This document shows, piece after piece, positions 16,797 through 25,611 of a DNA stretch of 64,000 bases; positions within the stretch are counted from its first letter, which is position 1; every line of letters starts with the position of its first letter. This DNA is from Blastomonas sp. (GTDB taxonomy: Bacteria; Pseudomonadota; Alphaproteobacteria; Sphingomonadales; Sphingomonadaceae): the NCBI RefSeq assembly GCF_030373265.1, contig NZ_JAUCZC010000013.1, positions 1 through 64,000 of the forward strand. Direction: 5' to 3'. The position numbers and the translations under genes are program-made. Below the pieces are notes generated by a model that was given only the letters and a program-made list of their open reading frames with translations, was not told where the DNA came from and made no database searches.

Positions 16797-17528
16797 TTAT
16801 CGTGTCATCTGATAGGTGACGTTGACCGTGACGCTGGTGCCCACCTGCCCGCCTTCGATCGGCGGCGCTGCGGCCACGGACTGCACCGATGTGCGCTTCA
16901 TGTCGGCCATGCCCATCGGCGAGACATTGGAGGTGAATTCCGACACCGCGAGCAGCTGGACCCCGGTAAACCCGATGCGCCGCGCATAATCCACCGCCTG
17001 CGCCTGGGCGCGTTGCATCGCCTTGTCGCGCGCCTCGCGCTGCGCCGTGCTGTCATCGTCGATGCTGAAATTGGGACCCGAAATGTTGTTCGCACCCTTC
17101 GACACCACCGCATCGAGGATCGCGCCCAGCCGTTTCATGTCGCGGACCTTGACCGTTACCTGGTTGGTGACCTGATAGCCGATGAAGCGCGGCTGGCGGC
17201 CATCATTGCCGTATTCGTAATCGGCATTGAGGTTGATGCCCGATGTCTGGATATCCTCGCGCTTGATCCCCAAAGCAACGATCTGCGCGATCACCTTTTC
17301 CATCTCGGCCGAATTTGCGCGCAGCGCTTCCTGCGCGGTGGGCGCCTTGCTGGTGACGCCAGTGCTGAAGGTCGCGGTGTCGGGCGCGCCCAGCACCGTC
17401 TCGGTCACGCTCAGTTCGACCACCGGATTGGCGGCGGTTGGCGTCACGTCGACGGCGGCAAGCGCGGGGCCAGCTGCGAGGGTGGCGAGAAAGGCGAGCG
17501 GCAAGGCACGGGCGAAGGTCTTAGTCAT
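16797..17528 (-). CDS. SIMPL domain (DUF541) periplasmic protein
   Basis: Exported protein of 243 aa. The signal peptide is MTKTFARALPLAFLATLAAG plus PALA, cleaved before AVDVTP. The DUF541/SIMPL domain then follows, with FSTGVTSKAPTAQEALRANSAEM, IKREDIQTSGINLNADYEY and QVTNQVTVKVRDM, all typical. The ATG at 17528 is chosen because it gives the signal peptide; upstream open frame is intergenic repeat. Function is unclear: relatives (BP26, YggE) are associated with oxidative-stress tolerance. Confidence 0.9.
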   Translation of the reverse strand: MTKTFARALPLAFLATLAAGPALAAVDVTPTAANPVVELSVTETVLGAPDTATFSTGVTSKAPTAQEALRANSAEMEKVIAQIVALGIKREDIQTSGINLNADYEYGNDGRQPRFIGYQVTNQVTVKVRDMKRLGAILDAVVSKGANNISGPNFSIDDDSTAQREARDKAMQRAQAQAVDYARRIGFTGVQLLAVSEFTSNVSPMGMADMKRTSVQSVAAAPPIEGGQVGTSVTVNVTYQMTR

Positions 17529-17559
17529 ATGTGGAGTCTCCAAGTGGCAGAAGTTCCTG

Positions 17560-17634
17560 TTTTCCGGCGCACGCCGGAATCCAGAGGCGATATAGCACCG
17601 CAGCCGCCCCTGGATTCCGGCGTTCGCCGGGGAA
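17560..17634. repeat. Intergenic palindromic element (CCGGAATCCAG type)
   Basis: Two imperfect inverted arms of about 30 bp flank a short AT-richer centre upstream of the SIMPL gene: TTCCGGCG-CA-CGCCGGAATCC, and its complement containing GGATTCCGGCG-TT-CGCCGG. It is another REP-like dispersed repeat, distinct in sequence from the one at 16.7 kb. Confidence 0.65.
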
Positions 17635-17704
17635 CCGTGGCGATGCGCCTGCGAAGGTGTCATTCAACTGAACGGAGACGTCAGCCGATTGACAATCCCG
17701 CACC

Positions 17705-18556
17705 TCATTTCGGTCCGCAGGCCTGCTCGATATAGGCCGAGCGCAGCGCCATCGTTTCAATGCCGGGAAGACCGTCGCCCACCTTGAGCCCGTCGATCTC
17801 GACCACCGGCATCACGAACAGCGAGGCCGATGTCACGAACGCTTCTGCTGCGCCCTGCGCTTCGGCGATGGTGAACCGCCGTTCCTCGACGGTTATTCCG
17901 CTTTTGTGCGCGATCTCGATCAGGCTCAACCGGGTGACGCCGGGCAGGATGTGATGCCCCAGATCGCGCGTGACGAGATGGCCCTGACGCGTGATGATGC
18001 ACGCATTCTGCGACGTCCCCTCGGTGATCACATCACCATCGACCAGCCAGACATCGTCGACGCCCGCCGCCTTGGCCTCCATCTTCATCATGCTGGCATA
18101 GAGCAACTGCACGGTCTTGATATCGCGCCTGCCCCAGCGCCGGTCGGGCCGGGTGATGATCCGCATGCCACGGTCCGCCATCGGATTGGCGACCAGTGAC
18201 CGCGCCTGGGTGAAGGCGAACACCGTGGGCGGGGTGCCGGGCGCAGGGAACAGGAAATCGCGATCCGCCGCGCCCCGGCTGATCTGGATGTATATCGTGC
18301 CTTCGATCAGATGGTTGCGCTCGATCAGTGTCGCCAGAATATCGTCCCAGCCGGTCGCGGCAACATCATGGGCGATGGCCATCTCGGCCAGTGAGCGTTC
18401 GAGCCGCGCCAGATGCGCCTGCTTGTCGATAATCCGCCGATCGAGCACCGAGCAGACCTCGTACACTGCATCGGCAAACATCAGTCCGCGATCGAAGATC
18501 GAAACCGTCGCATCGCCCTCGGCGACATAGCTTCCGTTGAGATAGACCGTGCGCAC
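17705..18556 (-). CDS. D-amino-acid aminotransferase-like PLP enzyme
   Basis: Fold-type IV PLP aminotransferase, 283 aa. The N-terminus reads RTVYLNGSYVAEGDATVSIFDRGLMFADAVYE, typical of D-alanine transaminase and branched-chain enzymes. The Schiff-base Lys is in RRDIKTVQLLYASM and the phosphate-binding region in ITEGTSQNACII. I start at the GTG at 18556, preceded by a GGGGG ribosome site; the longer open frame upstream is not supported. Likely reaction: D-amino acid plus 2-oxoglutarate to 2-oxo acid plus D-glutamate, for cell wall or D-amino acid use. The neighbour (ABC-F) is divergent. Confidence 0.9.
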   Translation of the reverse strand: MRTVYLNGSYVAEGDATVSIFDRGLMFADAVYEVCSVLDRRIIDKQAHLARLERSLAEMAIAHDVAATGWDDILATLIERNHLIEGTIYIQISRGAADRDFLFPAPGTPPTVFAFTQARSLVANPMADRGMRIITRPDRRWGRRDIKTVQLLYASMMKMEAKAAGVDDVWLVDGDVITEGTSQNACIITRQGHLVTRDLGHHILPGVTRLSLIEIAHKSGITVEERRFTIAEAQGAAEAFVTSASLFVMPVVEIDGLKVGDGLPGIETMALRSAYIEQACGPK

Positions 18557-18675
18557 TATCGACCCCCATAATGGCTTGCCACCGTCTTGCGACGCGGCGG
18601 CCATAGCGGTCAAGCCGCTTGTCGCTGGGCGAGCCAGGGATTGCGCCGCGCCGCCTGCCCGCCTAAGTGCGCGCC

Positions 18676-20496
18676 ATGTCCACACCCCCTGTATTGTCGT
18701 ATGAAGACCTTGGCCTGAACCAGGGCACCGGCTGGCTGTTCCGCGATATCAGCATGCACATCGGCCCGCGCGATCGGTTGGCGCTGATCGGGCGCAATGG
18801 CGCAGGCAAGACCACGATGCTGCGGCTGATCGCGGGCGATATCGAGGCCGACCGCGGCACCCGCACGATCCAGCCGGGCGTCCGCTGCGTCATGCTGGCG
18901 CAGGATCCCGACTTCAAGGGCTTCGAGACGCTGAACGACTGGGCGCTGGCAGGCGACGATGCGCCGCCCGCGCACGAGGTCGCCGCCATCGCCGACCAGC
19001 TCGGCATCGACCTGTCGCGCGAGGCGGCGACCGCGAGTGGCGGCGAACGGCGCCGCGCCGCGATCTGCCGCGCGTTGGCCAGCGATCCCGATGTGCTGCT
19101 GCTCGACGAGCCGACCAACCATCTCGACCTGGCCGCGATCGACTGGCTCGAGAACTGGCTGAGCCGCTACACCGGCGCCTTCGTCGTGATCAGCCATGAC
19201 CGGACCTTCCTCGAGCGGCTGACCAAGCAGACCCTGTGGCTCGACCGCGGCAACCTGCGCCGGCTCGAGATCGGCTTTGGCGGCTATGAGGCGTGGATGG
19301 AGCAGGTCTATGCCGAAGAGGCGCGCGCTGCCGACAAGATGGACGCCAAGCTCAAGATCGAAGCGCACTGGCTCGAGCGCGGGGTTACCGCGCGCCGCAA
19401 ACGCAACCAGGGCCGGCTCGCCAAGCTCTGGGAAATGCGCGCAGCCCGCGCCGCGATGCTCGGCCCGCAGGGCACCGCCAAGCTGAAGGCGGTGAGCGAC
19501 GACAGCAAGACCAAGTCGGTGATCGTCGCCGAGCGGGTGTTCAAGACCTTTGGCGAGGGCGAGGACGCGCGCACGATCATCAAGGACTTTTCGCTCAGGG
19601 TGCAGCGTGGCGACCGCATCGGCATCGTCGGCGCGAACGGCGCGGGCAAGACCACCTTGATCCGGCTGCTGACCGGCGAACTCGAACCCGACAGCGGCAA
19701 GATCACGCTCGCCAAGACATTGGACGGGGTGATCATCGACCAGCAGCGCAAACTGATGTCGCCCGAAAAGCGGGTGCGCGACGTGCTCGCCGAGGGCGGC
19801 GACTGGATCGACGTGCGCGGGGTGCGCAAGCATATCCACGGCTATCTCAAGGAATTCCTGTTCGACCCGGGGCTGGTCGAAGCGCGCATCGGCACGCTGT
19901 CGGGTGGCGAGCGTTCGCGGCTGCTGCTGGCGCGCGAGTTCGCCCGCGCGTCGAACCTGCTGGTGCTCGATGAGCCGACCAACGATCTCGACCTTGAAAC
20001 GCTCGACCTGTTGCAGGAGGTGATCGCCGATTATGACGGCACCGTGCTGATCGTCAGCCACGATCGCGACTTCCTCGACCGCACCGTCACCGTGACCTTG
20101 GGGCTCGACGGTTCGGGCGTGGTCGATGTCGTCGCGGGAGGCTATGCCGACTGGGAGGCCAAGCGCAAGCAACGCACCGCCGACTGGGTCAAATCGAACC
20201 GCAGCAAGGCGGATGCCGCCGCTGCTGCCGCAGCGTCGGTCCCCAAGCCGGTCTCGCAGAAGGTCAAATTGAGCTACAAGGACCAGCGCGATTTCGACAC
20301 CCTGCCCGAGCGCATCGAGGCAATCGAGGCAGCGATCGCGCGCGACGAAGCGGCTTTGTCCGACCCGGAACTATACACCCGCGATCCGGCGAAGTTCGCC
20401 GCGCTGACCAAGGCGATCGAACAGGCGCGCGAGGAGAAGGATGCGGCGGAAATGCGCTGGCTCGATCTGGCGGAGCAGGTCGAGGCGATGGGGTAA
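18676..20496 (+). CDS. uup: ABC-F family ATPase (Uup-like)
   Basis: Soluble twin-ATPase of 606 aa without membrane segments. First cassette: Walker A GRNGAGKTT, signature ASGGERRRAA, Walker B VLLLDEPTNHLDL. The interdomain linker is rich in Arg/Lys. Second cassette: Walker A GANGAGKTT, signature LSGGERSRLL, Walker B LLVLDEPTNDLDL. A C-terminal coiled coil (about 530-606) with an Ala-rich spacer before it is the mark of the Uup subfamily. Relatives act on the ribosome or on replication intermediates. Start ATG 18676 (MSTPPVLSYEDLG); M at 18667 is a weaker alternative. Confidence 0.93.
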   Translation: MSTPPVLSYEDLGLNQGTGWLFRDISMHIGPRDRLALIGRNGAGKTTMLRLIAGDIEADRGTRTIQPGVRCVMLAQDPDFKGFETLNDWALAGDDAPPAHEVAAIADQLGIDLSREAATASGGERRRAAICRALASDPDVLLLDEPTNHLDLAAIDWLENWLSRYTGAFVVISHDRTFLERLTKQTLWLDRGNLRRLEIGFGGYEAWMEQVYAEEARAADKMDAKLKIEAHWLERGVTARRKRNQGRLAKLWEMRAARAAMLGPQGTAKLKAVSDDSKTKSVIVAERVFKTFGEGEDARTIIKDFSLRVQRGDRIGIVGANGAGKTTLIRLLTGELEPDSGKITLAKTLDGVIIDQQRKLMSPEKRVRDVLAEGGDWIDVRGVRKHIHGYLKEFLFDPGLVEARIGTLSGGERSRLLLAREFARASNLLVLDEPTNDLDLETLDLLQEVIADYDGTVLIVSHDRDFLDRTVTVTLGLDGSGVVDVVAGGYADWEAKRKQRTADWVKSNRSKADAAAAAAASVPKPVSQKVKLSYKDQRDFDTLPERIEAIEAAIARDEAALSDPELYTRDPAKFAALTKAIEQAREEKDAAEMRWLDLAEQVEAMG

Positions 20497-20531
20497 CGCC
20501 TGCAGCTCGACCTCAATCTCTACGCGCTACC

Positions 20532-20639
20532 CGGTCCCCTGCGCAGGCAGGGGCCCATCTCCGAACAGTCCCCCTTACAAAACGACCGGTGCATCTGACG
20601 CGCCAGCAGGAGATGGGCCCCTGCCTGCGCAGGGGACCG
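20532..20639. repeat. Perfect 31-bp inverted repeat with 46-nt loop
   Basis: Arms 20532-20562 and 20609-20639 are exact reverse complements over 31 bp; the first arm begins CGGTCCCCTGCGCAGG and ends CCATCTCC. The 46-nt loop holds no gene. No transposase or target duplication is seen, so this is a large non-coding palindromic element. Transcribed, it would form a very stable hairpin 36 bp after the ABC-F stop and could act as a transcription or RNA-stability barrier. Confidence 0.8.
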
Positions 20640-20668
20640 AATGGTACTCGCGGCTCTGCGCCAACAGG

Positions 20669-20830
20669 CCCTCCCCCTGGATGGGGGAGGGTTGGGTGGG
20701 GGTGATCTCTCCGGATTGCGAGGGCTTTTTGCCTCCGCGCTGCCAGCACCCAGCCGCACCATCCCCCTCACCGCTGCGACATAGGCAGCACGCTGCCAAG
20801 TCTCGCTGCCTCTCCCATCAAGGGAGAGGT
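20669..20830. repeat. Further CCTCCCC/CCTCTCCC palindromes in the same gap
   Basis: The rest of the 370-bp gap between ABC-F and DUF6456 genes contains CCCTCCCCC-TGGAT-GGGGGAGGG (20669-20691) and GCCTCTCCC-ATCAA-GGGAGAGGT (about 20809-20831). These are the same family as in the 7.8 and 13.9 kb gaps. Nothing coding is convincing here. Confidence 0.55.
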
Positions 20831-20866
20831 GATACGGTTTTCAAAGGGACGCTCCTTTACCCCCCA

Positions 20867-21391
20867 TCACGGCAGCCGATAGAAATCCGCCAGACGGTCG
20901 AGCGCCAGGCGCAGCACCAGGCGGCCTGAGCGGACCGGCCAGCCCAGCGCCTTTTCCGCCATCGGCATCGCCTCGCCCGAGCAGATCACCCGCCAGGCGA
21001 TGTCGTTGAGATCGCGGCCGAGCGCGGTCATTGCCGCGTCGAAACGCTGGCGCGCCGCGGCCTGGCGCTCGGTCGGCTCGAGATGATCGCTGCCGCCGCG
21101 ATAGCCGCCCGATCGGGGCGCGGCGTCCCAGCGCATGGTGATCGAGGGCGATAGGTTCGCCCGCTCCCAATCGCCACGCAGTTTTTCCCCCGCATCGAAC
21201 TGGCGCTGATCGATCATTCCGCGCGCCAACAGCCAGCCCAGCGGCGACTCCGCCAGATTGACCGTAACCGATCGCGCGGGGCGGTGGGACTGCCGTGCGT
21301 GCGCCGCCACCGTTTCACCCTCGATTGCACGCTCAGCCCGCAGGCGTCCTGCACCGGCCCTGATGGCACCAAATTTTCCTGTTTTCGTCAT
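20867..21391 (-). CDS. DUF6456 domain protein
   Basis: Protein of 174 aa. The C-terminal two thirds match DUF6456 as found in alphaproteobacteria: SPLGWLLARGMIDQRQFDAGEKLR, an insert with RWDAAPRSGG, then DLNDIAWRVICSGEAMPMAEKAL and a terminal LVLRLALDRLADFYRL. The family is thought to be a DNA-binding or regulatory protein; no experimental role is known to me. It diverges from the XRE regulator gene across a 100-bp AT-richer promoter region, so the two may be co-regulated. Confidence 0.8.
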   Translation of the reverse strand: MTKTGKFGAIRAGAGRLRAERAIEGETVAAHARQSHRPARSVTVNLAESPLGWLLARGMIDQRQFDAGEKLRGDWERANLSPSITMRWDAAPRSGGYRGGSDHLEPTERQAAARQRFDAAMTALGRDLNDIAWRVICSGEAMPMAEKALGWPVRSGRLVLRLALDRLADFYRLP

Positions 21392-21490
21392 AACGAATAT
21401 CCAAACCGGTTAATTACTGACGGATAGGATATTGCCATTATGGTTGGATTGTAGGAAAGTGCTTTCCCGATCCGGTTTTTCGAGGGGTTC

Positions 21491-22057
21491 ATGATGATCA
21501 ATCGTATTCGCGATGTGCGCAAGGCGCGCAGCATGACCCTGGACGATGTCGCCCGACGCTGCGACCCGCCGACGACCGCGCAGACCATCGGACGTCTCGA
21601 GACGGGTATGCGGACACTGTCACTCGACTGGCTGAACCGCATCGCCGCCGCGCTCGAGGTCGACAGCAGTGCCCTGGTCAGCACCACTGCTGCAACCGAA
21701 CTGGGAGTGGTTGCGCTGCTCGACGCGGACGGCGCACGGGCGCCTACCCGGACGGAGCGCGCAGCACCGCCGACGCCAACCGACCAGATGGTCGCGATGC
21801 GCGTGACCGGCAGTCTGGGCGACTATCGCAGCGGCGACATGCTGTGGCTGCGGCGGATCGATGGCGGTGGCGTCGCCGCCGCGCTCAACCGCGATGTGCT
21901 GGTGCCCCGCCCCGCCGGGCGCTTCGTGTTCGGCAGGCTGATCGCGCGCGATGGCGAGCGTATTCAGATCCTGCCCCCCGGCGCACGCACCCGCCAGCAG
22001 GTGGTGAACGCCCCGCCCTGGCTGGCTGTGGCAGAAACGTTAATCCGCACGCTTTAA
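21491..22057 (+). CDS. XRE-family regulator with S24/LexA-like C-terminal domain
   Basis: Regulator of 188 aa. The N-terminal helix-turn-helix (about 1-60) contains RKARSMTLDDVARRC and LSLDWLNRIAAALEVDSSAL. After a Pro/Thr-rich linker the C-terminal part (MVAMRVTGSLGDYRSGDMLWLRR, then VLVPRPAGRFVFGRLIARDG) resembles the S24 peptidase fold of LexA/CI repressors. The usual Ser/Lys catalytic pattern is not evident, so self-cleavage is doubtful. Start ATG at 21491 (MMINRI; a second ATG follows). It lies 12 bp before the glycosyltransferase gene. Confidence 0.82.
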   Translation: MMINRIRDVRKARSMTLDDVARRCDPPTTAQTIGRLETGMRTLSLDWLNRIAAALEVDSSALVSTTAATELGVVALLDADGARAPTRTERAAPPTPTDQMVAMRVTGSLGDYRSGDMLWLRRIDGGGVAAALNRDVLVPRPAGRFVFGRLIARDGERIQILPPGARTRQQVVNAPPWLAVAETLIRTL

Positions 22058-22069
22058 AGCAGCGGCATC

Positions 22070-23230
22070 ATGCGCATCCTCACCCTCGCCACGCTGTTCC
22101 CCAATGCGGCGCGCCCCAATTTCGGCATCTTCGTCGAGCGCCAGACGGCAGCGTTGGCCGCGCGCGAGGGGGTGGACGTCACCGTGATCAGCCCGCAGGC
22201 GGTGCCGCCCTGGCCGCTGTCGCGCCATCCCCGCTACCGTTCGATAGCAGCGCTTCCCCCGCACGAAAGCTGGCGCGGGCTCGACGTGCATCGCCCGCAA
22301 TTCCTGCATTTGCCGGCGATCGGCAGCCACTGGCAGCCGCGTCTGCTTGCGCGAGCGGTGCTGCCGCTCGTGCGCAGCCTGCATGCGCAAAACCCGTTCG
22401 ACCTGATCGACGCCGAGTTTTTCTATCCCGACGGCCCGGCGGCCCGGATCATCGGCAAAGACCTCGGCCTGCCCTATTCGGTCAAGGCGCGCGGCGCCGA
22501 TATTCATCATTGGGGGCACGCGCCAAAGACCCGCGGGATGGTGCTTCAGGCGGGGTGCGAGGCCGCCGGCTTGCTTGCGGTGTCGGCAGTGCTCAAGGCC
22601 GACATGATTGCGCTGGGCATGCCGGGTGATGCAATCAGCGTGCATTATACCGGCTGCGACCAGCAGCGCTTTGCGCCGCGCGACGGCAGCGATCTGCGCG
22701 CCGAACTGGGCATTGATGGGCCGATGCTGATCTCGGTGGGCGCCCTGATCCCGCGCAAGCGCCAGCACCTCATCATCGAAGCACTGCCCCTGCTGCCTGG
22801 GGCCAAGCTGGTCCTCGCGGGAGCTGGCGAATCCGAAGCCGGCTATCGTGCGCTTGCCGCGAAGCTGGGCGTTGACAACCGCGTGATTTTTGCCGGGTCC
22901 CTGCCGCACGACGATTTGCCGCGATGGCTGGCGGCGTCCGATGTCATGGTGTTGCCATCGAAATCCGAAGGGCTGGCCAATGCCTGGGTTGAATCGCTTG
23001 CCTGCGGTACGCCGATCGTGATCTGCCACGCAGGCGGGGCGGCAGAGCTTCTGACCAATCCGGTGGCTGGGTCGATCGCACAGCCGCACCCCTCAGCTTT
23101 GGCCGATGCGATCAACGGAATCCTTGCTGCACGGCCCGACTCCGCGGCCGTTCGGCAATGCGTCGCGCGGTTCAGCTGGGAGCGCAACGCAGCCGAGCTC
23201 CACCAGCATTTTGAGCGAATTGTGGCTTAG
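22070..23230 (+). CDS. Glycosyltransferase family 4 protein
   Basis: GT-B fold glycosyltransferase of 386 aa. The N-terminal domain begins MRILTLATLFPNAARPNFGIFVERQ, typical of exopolysaccharide and teichuronic-acid GT4 enzymes. The C-terminal domain carries the nucleotide-sugar site: VGALIPRKRQHLIIEALPLL, then the E-x7-E motif in SEGLANAWVESLACGTPIV. The sugar and acceptor cannot be told. It follows the XRE gene closely and its stop overlaps the convergent PilZ gene by 4 bp. Confidence 0.9.
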   Translation: MRILTLATLFPNAARPNFGIFVERQTAALAAREGVDVTVISPQAVPPWPLSRHPRYRSIAALPPHESWRGLDVHRPQFLHLPAIGSHWQPRLLARAVLPLVRSLHAQNPFDLIDAEFFYPDGPAARIIGKDLGLPYSVKARGADIHHWGHAPKTRGMVLQAGCEAAGLLAVSAVLKADMIALGMPGDAISVHYTGCDQQRFAPRDGSDLRAELGIDGPMLISVGALIPRKRQHLIIEALPLLPGAKLVLAGAGESEAGYRALAAKLGVDNRVIFAGSLPHDDLPRWLAASDVMVLPSKSEGLANAWVESLACGTPIVICHAGGAAELLTNPVAGSIAQPHPSALADAINGILAARPDSAAVRQCVARFSWERNAAELHQHFERIVA

Positions 23231-23577
23231 ACGTGCTTTGCGCGGTCGCGCAGCGTGCGGATGATGCGGTTGCAGATCGTCGGGCTCAGCGGCTCGCTGA
23301 AATGGCATCCGACAAGCTTGCCCTTTGCCCAAACCACCTCACCGACAATCGGATCGACCCCGTCGATCAGCAGCGTGATCGGCGCGGGCAGACGCAACGG
23401 GTAATCGGATTCAAAGCGACAGCCGGTGATCGAAAGATTGGTGAGCATGACACCGCAGCGCCGACGGCCCTGATCGAGCAGATCGGCATCGATCTGCACG
23501 TTGATGCGGATCGCGTAGCGGCGGTCGGTTGCCGCTTGGCTCGCCCCCACCTGCTTGCGCATCATCGCCGTCATCAC
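23227..23577 (-). CDS. PilZ domain protein (c-di-GMP binding)
   Basis: Small PilZ protein, about 116 aa from the ATG at 23577 (MTAMMRKQVG); the frame is open to 23619. Both c-di-GMP motifs are present: the Arg-rich box in ATDRRYAIRINV and the [D/N]xSxxG box as NLSITG followed by CRFES. It would act as a c-di-GMP effector in motility, polysaccharide or cell-surface control. The partner is unknown; its 3' end overlaps that of the convergent glycosyltransferase gene. Confidence 0.88.
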   Translation of the reverse strand: MMTAMMRKQVGASQAATDRRYAIRINVQIDADLLDQGRRRCGVMLTNLSITGCRFESDYPLRLPAPITLLIDGVDPIVGEVVWAKGKLVGCHFSEPLSPTICNRIIRTLRDRAKHV

Positions 23578-23701
23578 CTGTCTCCACTGGAGCTGATCCG
23601 TGATCCCGCCGCCGGCCATCGCTGCCGATGGGTCACATGATGCCGATCCATAGACCCAAGAGCCTAACCGATGGTAAATGGGCAGAACCGCTGAGACGAA
23701 A

Positions 23702-23740
23702 TAAAAACGCCCGGCAAACCCTTATGGGTCGCCGGGCGTC
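23702..23740 (-). terminator. Rho-independent terminator of the small lipoprotein gene
   Basis: Read on the minus strand: GACGCCCGGCGACCC-ATA-AGGGTTTGCCGGGCG followed by TTTTTAT. A strong stem of about 12 bp and a U-run lie 40-80 bp after the stop of the gene at 23781-24041. Confidence 0.85.
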
Positions 23741-23780
23741 TTCAATGGCTTTGCCTTTTCAGGCGAAGCTATGCGTCTGC

Positions 23781-24041
23781 TTATTCAGCAGGAGCGGCCG
23801 GAGCAGCTTCTGCACCAGCAGCGGCACCGGCTTCGGCGCCAGCTTCTGCACCGGCATCGGCGCCAGCTTCAGCACCGGCTTCCATGCCTGCTTCAGCAGC
23901 CGGAGCTTCCATGGTTTCTTCCATGGGGGCTTCGGTGGTTTCTTCGGCAGGAGCTTCAGCAGCTTCTTCCGGAGTGCAGGCTGCGAGAGCCAGGATGCTA
24001 GCGGCGGCGAAAACCGGGCTCAGCTTGATGATGGACTTCAT
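23781..24041 (-). CDS. Small Ala/Glu-rich lipoprotein
   Basis: 86-aa protein with a lipoprotein signal (MKSIIKLSPVFAAASILALA then the lipobox LAAC; Cys about residue 22). The mature part is low complexity: repeated EETTEAPMEET, then AGAEAGADAGAEAGA units to the end. It is acidic and probably disordered, anchored to a membrane leaflet. It has a clean terminator and stands alone. Function unknown; highly expressed small lipoproteins of this kind are common in sphingomonads. Confidence 0.75.
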   Translation of the reverse strand: MKSIIKLSPVFAAASILALAACTPEEAAEAPAEETTEAPMEETMEAPAAEAGMEAGAEAGADAGAEAGAEAGAAAGAEAAPAAPAE

Positions 24042-24587
24042 GGTACTTTTCCCCTTCGTTGCGGAAACAAGAGCCCGCGTTGTATCGACACCCTTGGGAC
24101 TCTGGCAAGACATATTTCTTGCACTGGCGCAGGAAGGACACGCACATAGCCCGACCCCTATCCCCCGCACCCTTGGGAGAGGTGCATATAGCCGAGTTAC
24201 CAAAGGCGGAAAAGAGGATAAAATTCTGTCCCGGAATGCGCCAATTGCGACCCTCTCGCGCCAATCATCGGCGCCCCGGCGCGTCGCAAGCCAGCACATA
24301 ATGCCGGTAGCAGACCCGGCAATCTCGGAACTTTCTGTAATAATCCGGCGCTGTTACGCGCCAGGCATCTTCCCGCAGGCTCCCGATCGAGACAGGCGGG
24401 TCATGCGATCGGGGCGACATGACACCTCGGCCATTCCCCTGCCCTTCGGGGCCCTCGGCGATGCTCGAATCACGCGATCCTGCACCCGCGATCAGACCTG
24501 CCAGTGCGACGCTGGTGTTGACCTGCAATCGCCACCTGTGCCAGCGCCCGGCACACTGCATCCTCCCGCTCAGAAAGGTTCAATGCC
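24042..24587. other. Intergenic region, 546 bp
   Basis: This holds the divergent promoters of the lipoprotein and the aldo/keto reductase. A minus-strand frame at 24265-24561 is listed separately as a weak candidate. Apart from that I see no structured RNA, repeat or recognisable site. Confidence 0.4.
24265..24561 (-). CDS. Possible small protein, 98 aa (weak candidate)
   Basis: Frame from an ATG at 24561. The C-terminal half (APDYYRKFRDCRVCYRHYVLAC) has a protein-like composition with three Cys including a CxxC, and an N-terminal stretch (VALAGLIAGAG) is mildly hydrophobic. The ribosome site is poor (GGGAGG abuts the ATG). No family recognised; it could be a chance frame in GC-rich DNA. Confidence 0.22.
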   Translation of the reverse strand: MQCAGRWHRWRLQVNTSVALAGLIAGAGSRDSSIAEGPEGQGNGRGVMSPRSHDPPVSIGSLREDAWRVTAPDYYRKFRDCRVCYRHYVLACDAPGRR

Positions 24588-25577
24588 ATGGCATCGCGCA
24601 CGCTCAACGGCAGACCGGTCAACCCCATTGGACTTGGCTGCATGTCGCTCAGCTGGGGCTATGGCGCGCTGCCCGCGCGCGACAGTGCGATCACGCTGCT
24701 CAACCGCGCGCTCGATCTGGGATACAACCATCTCGACACCGCCAATATCTATGGCCTGGGTCATAATGAAACGCTGATCGGGGAGGCGCTGAACGGCCGC
24801 CGTAGCGAGTTCTTCCTCGCCACCAAGATGGGTATCGTCATCGAGGGCGAAACGCGCGGAATCGATTGCAGCCCGGCCAGCATCCGCCGCTGCATCGACG
24901 ACTCGCTGACCCGGCTGCAGACCGACCATGTCGATCTGTATTATATGCATCGCCGCGATCGCAGCGTGCCGATCGAAGATTCGGTGGGCGCGATGGCCGA
25001 TCTGGTAGCGGAGGGCAAAATCGGCAGCATCGGCCTGTCCGAAATGTCGGCGGACACGCTGCGCCGCGCGGCTGCGGTCCACCCGATCGCCGCGATGCAG
25101 ACCGAATATTCGCCGTGGACGCGCGAGCCCGAGATCGCGGTGCTCGAAGCTTGCCGCGAACTTGGAACGACGTTCGTCGCATTTTCGCCGGTGGCGCGCG
25201 GGGTTCTGGCAAACGGTGTGCGCGACGTGACAACCCTCGCCGACAACGACCTGCGCCGCACGATGCCGCGCTTCAACGCGATCAACTGGCCCGCGAACCG
25301 GGCGCTGGTCGATGAGTTCTGCAAGATCGCGGCGGAATGCAGCGTGACGCCAGCGCAACTCTCGCTCGCCTGGGTGCTGTCGCGCGGCGAGCATATCGTC
25401 GCGATCCCCGGCACGGCGTCGATCGCGCACATGGAAGAGAACTTCGCCCGCGCCGACTGGATCATCCCGGCAGACACCGCCGCACGGATCGACGCCCTGA
25501 TCAACCAGCACACCGTAGCCGGCCCGCGCTATGGCGAGGCCATGCAGCGGTCGATCGATACCGAGATGTTTGGCTGA
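24588..25577 (+). CDS. Aldo/keto reductase
   Basis: (beta/alpha)8 NADPH-dependent oxidoreductase, 329 aa. The active-site residues are visible: Asp and Tyr in HLDTANIYG, Lys in FLATKMGI, His in DLYYMHRRD. The cofactor-binding end contains AIPGTASIAHMEENFA. It would reduce aldehydes or ketones; the substrate cannot be inferred. The gene ends 35 bp before the left attachment repeat of the integrated element. Confidence 0.92.
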   Translation: MASRTLNGRPVNPIGLGCMSLSWGYGALPARDSAITLLNRALDLGYNHLDTANIYGLGHNETLIGEALNGRRSEFFLATKMGIVIEGETRGIDCSPASIRRCIDDSLTRLQTDHVDLYYMHRRDRSVPIEDSVGAMADLVAEGKIGSIGLSEMSADTLRRAAAVHPIAAMQTEYSPWTREPEIAVLEACRELGTTFVAFSPVARGVLANGVRDVTTLADNDLRRTMPRFNAINWPANRALVDEFCKIAAECSVTPAQLSLAWVLSRGEHIVAIPGTASIAHMEENFARADWIIPADTAARIDALINQHTVAGPRYGEAMQRSIDTEMFG

Positions 25578-25611
25578 AACCCGGCGCGATCTTCGGATCG
25601 CTGTGGTTTGA

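Noticed and set aside
20532-20639. Insertion sequence ends
   Set aside because: The arms enclose only 46 nt, with no transposase and no obvious target duplication.
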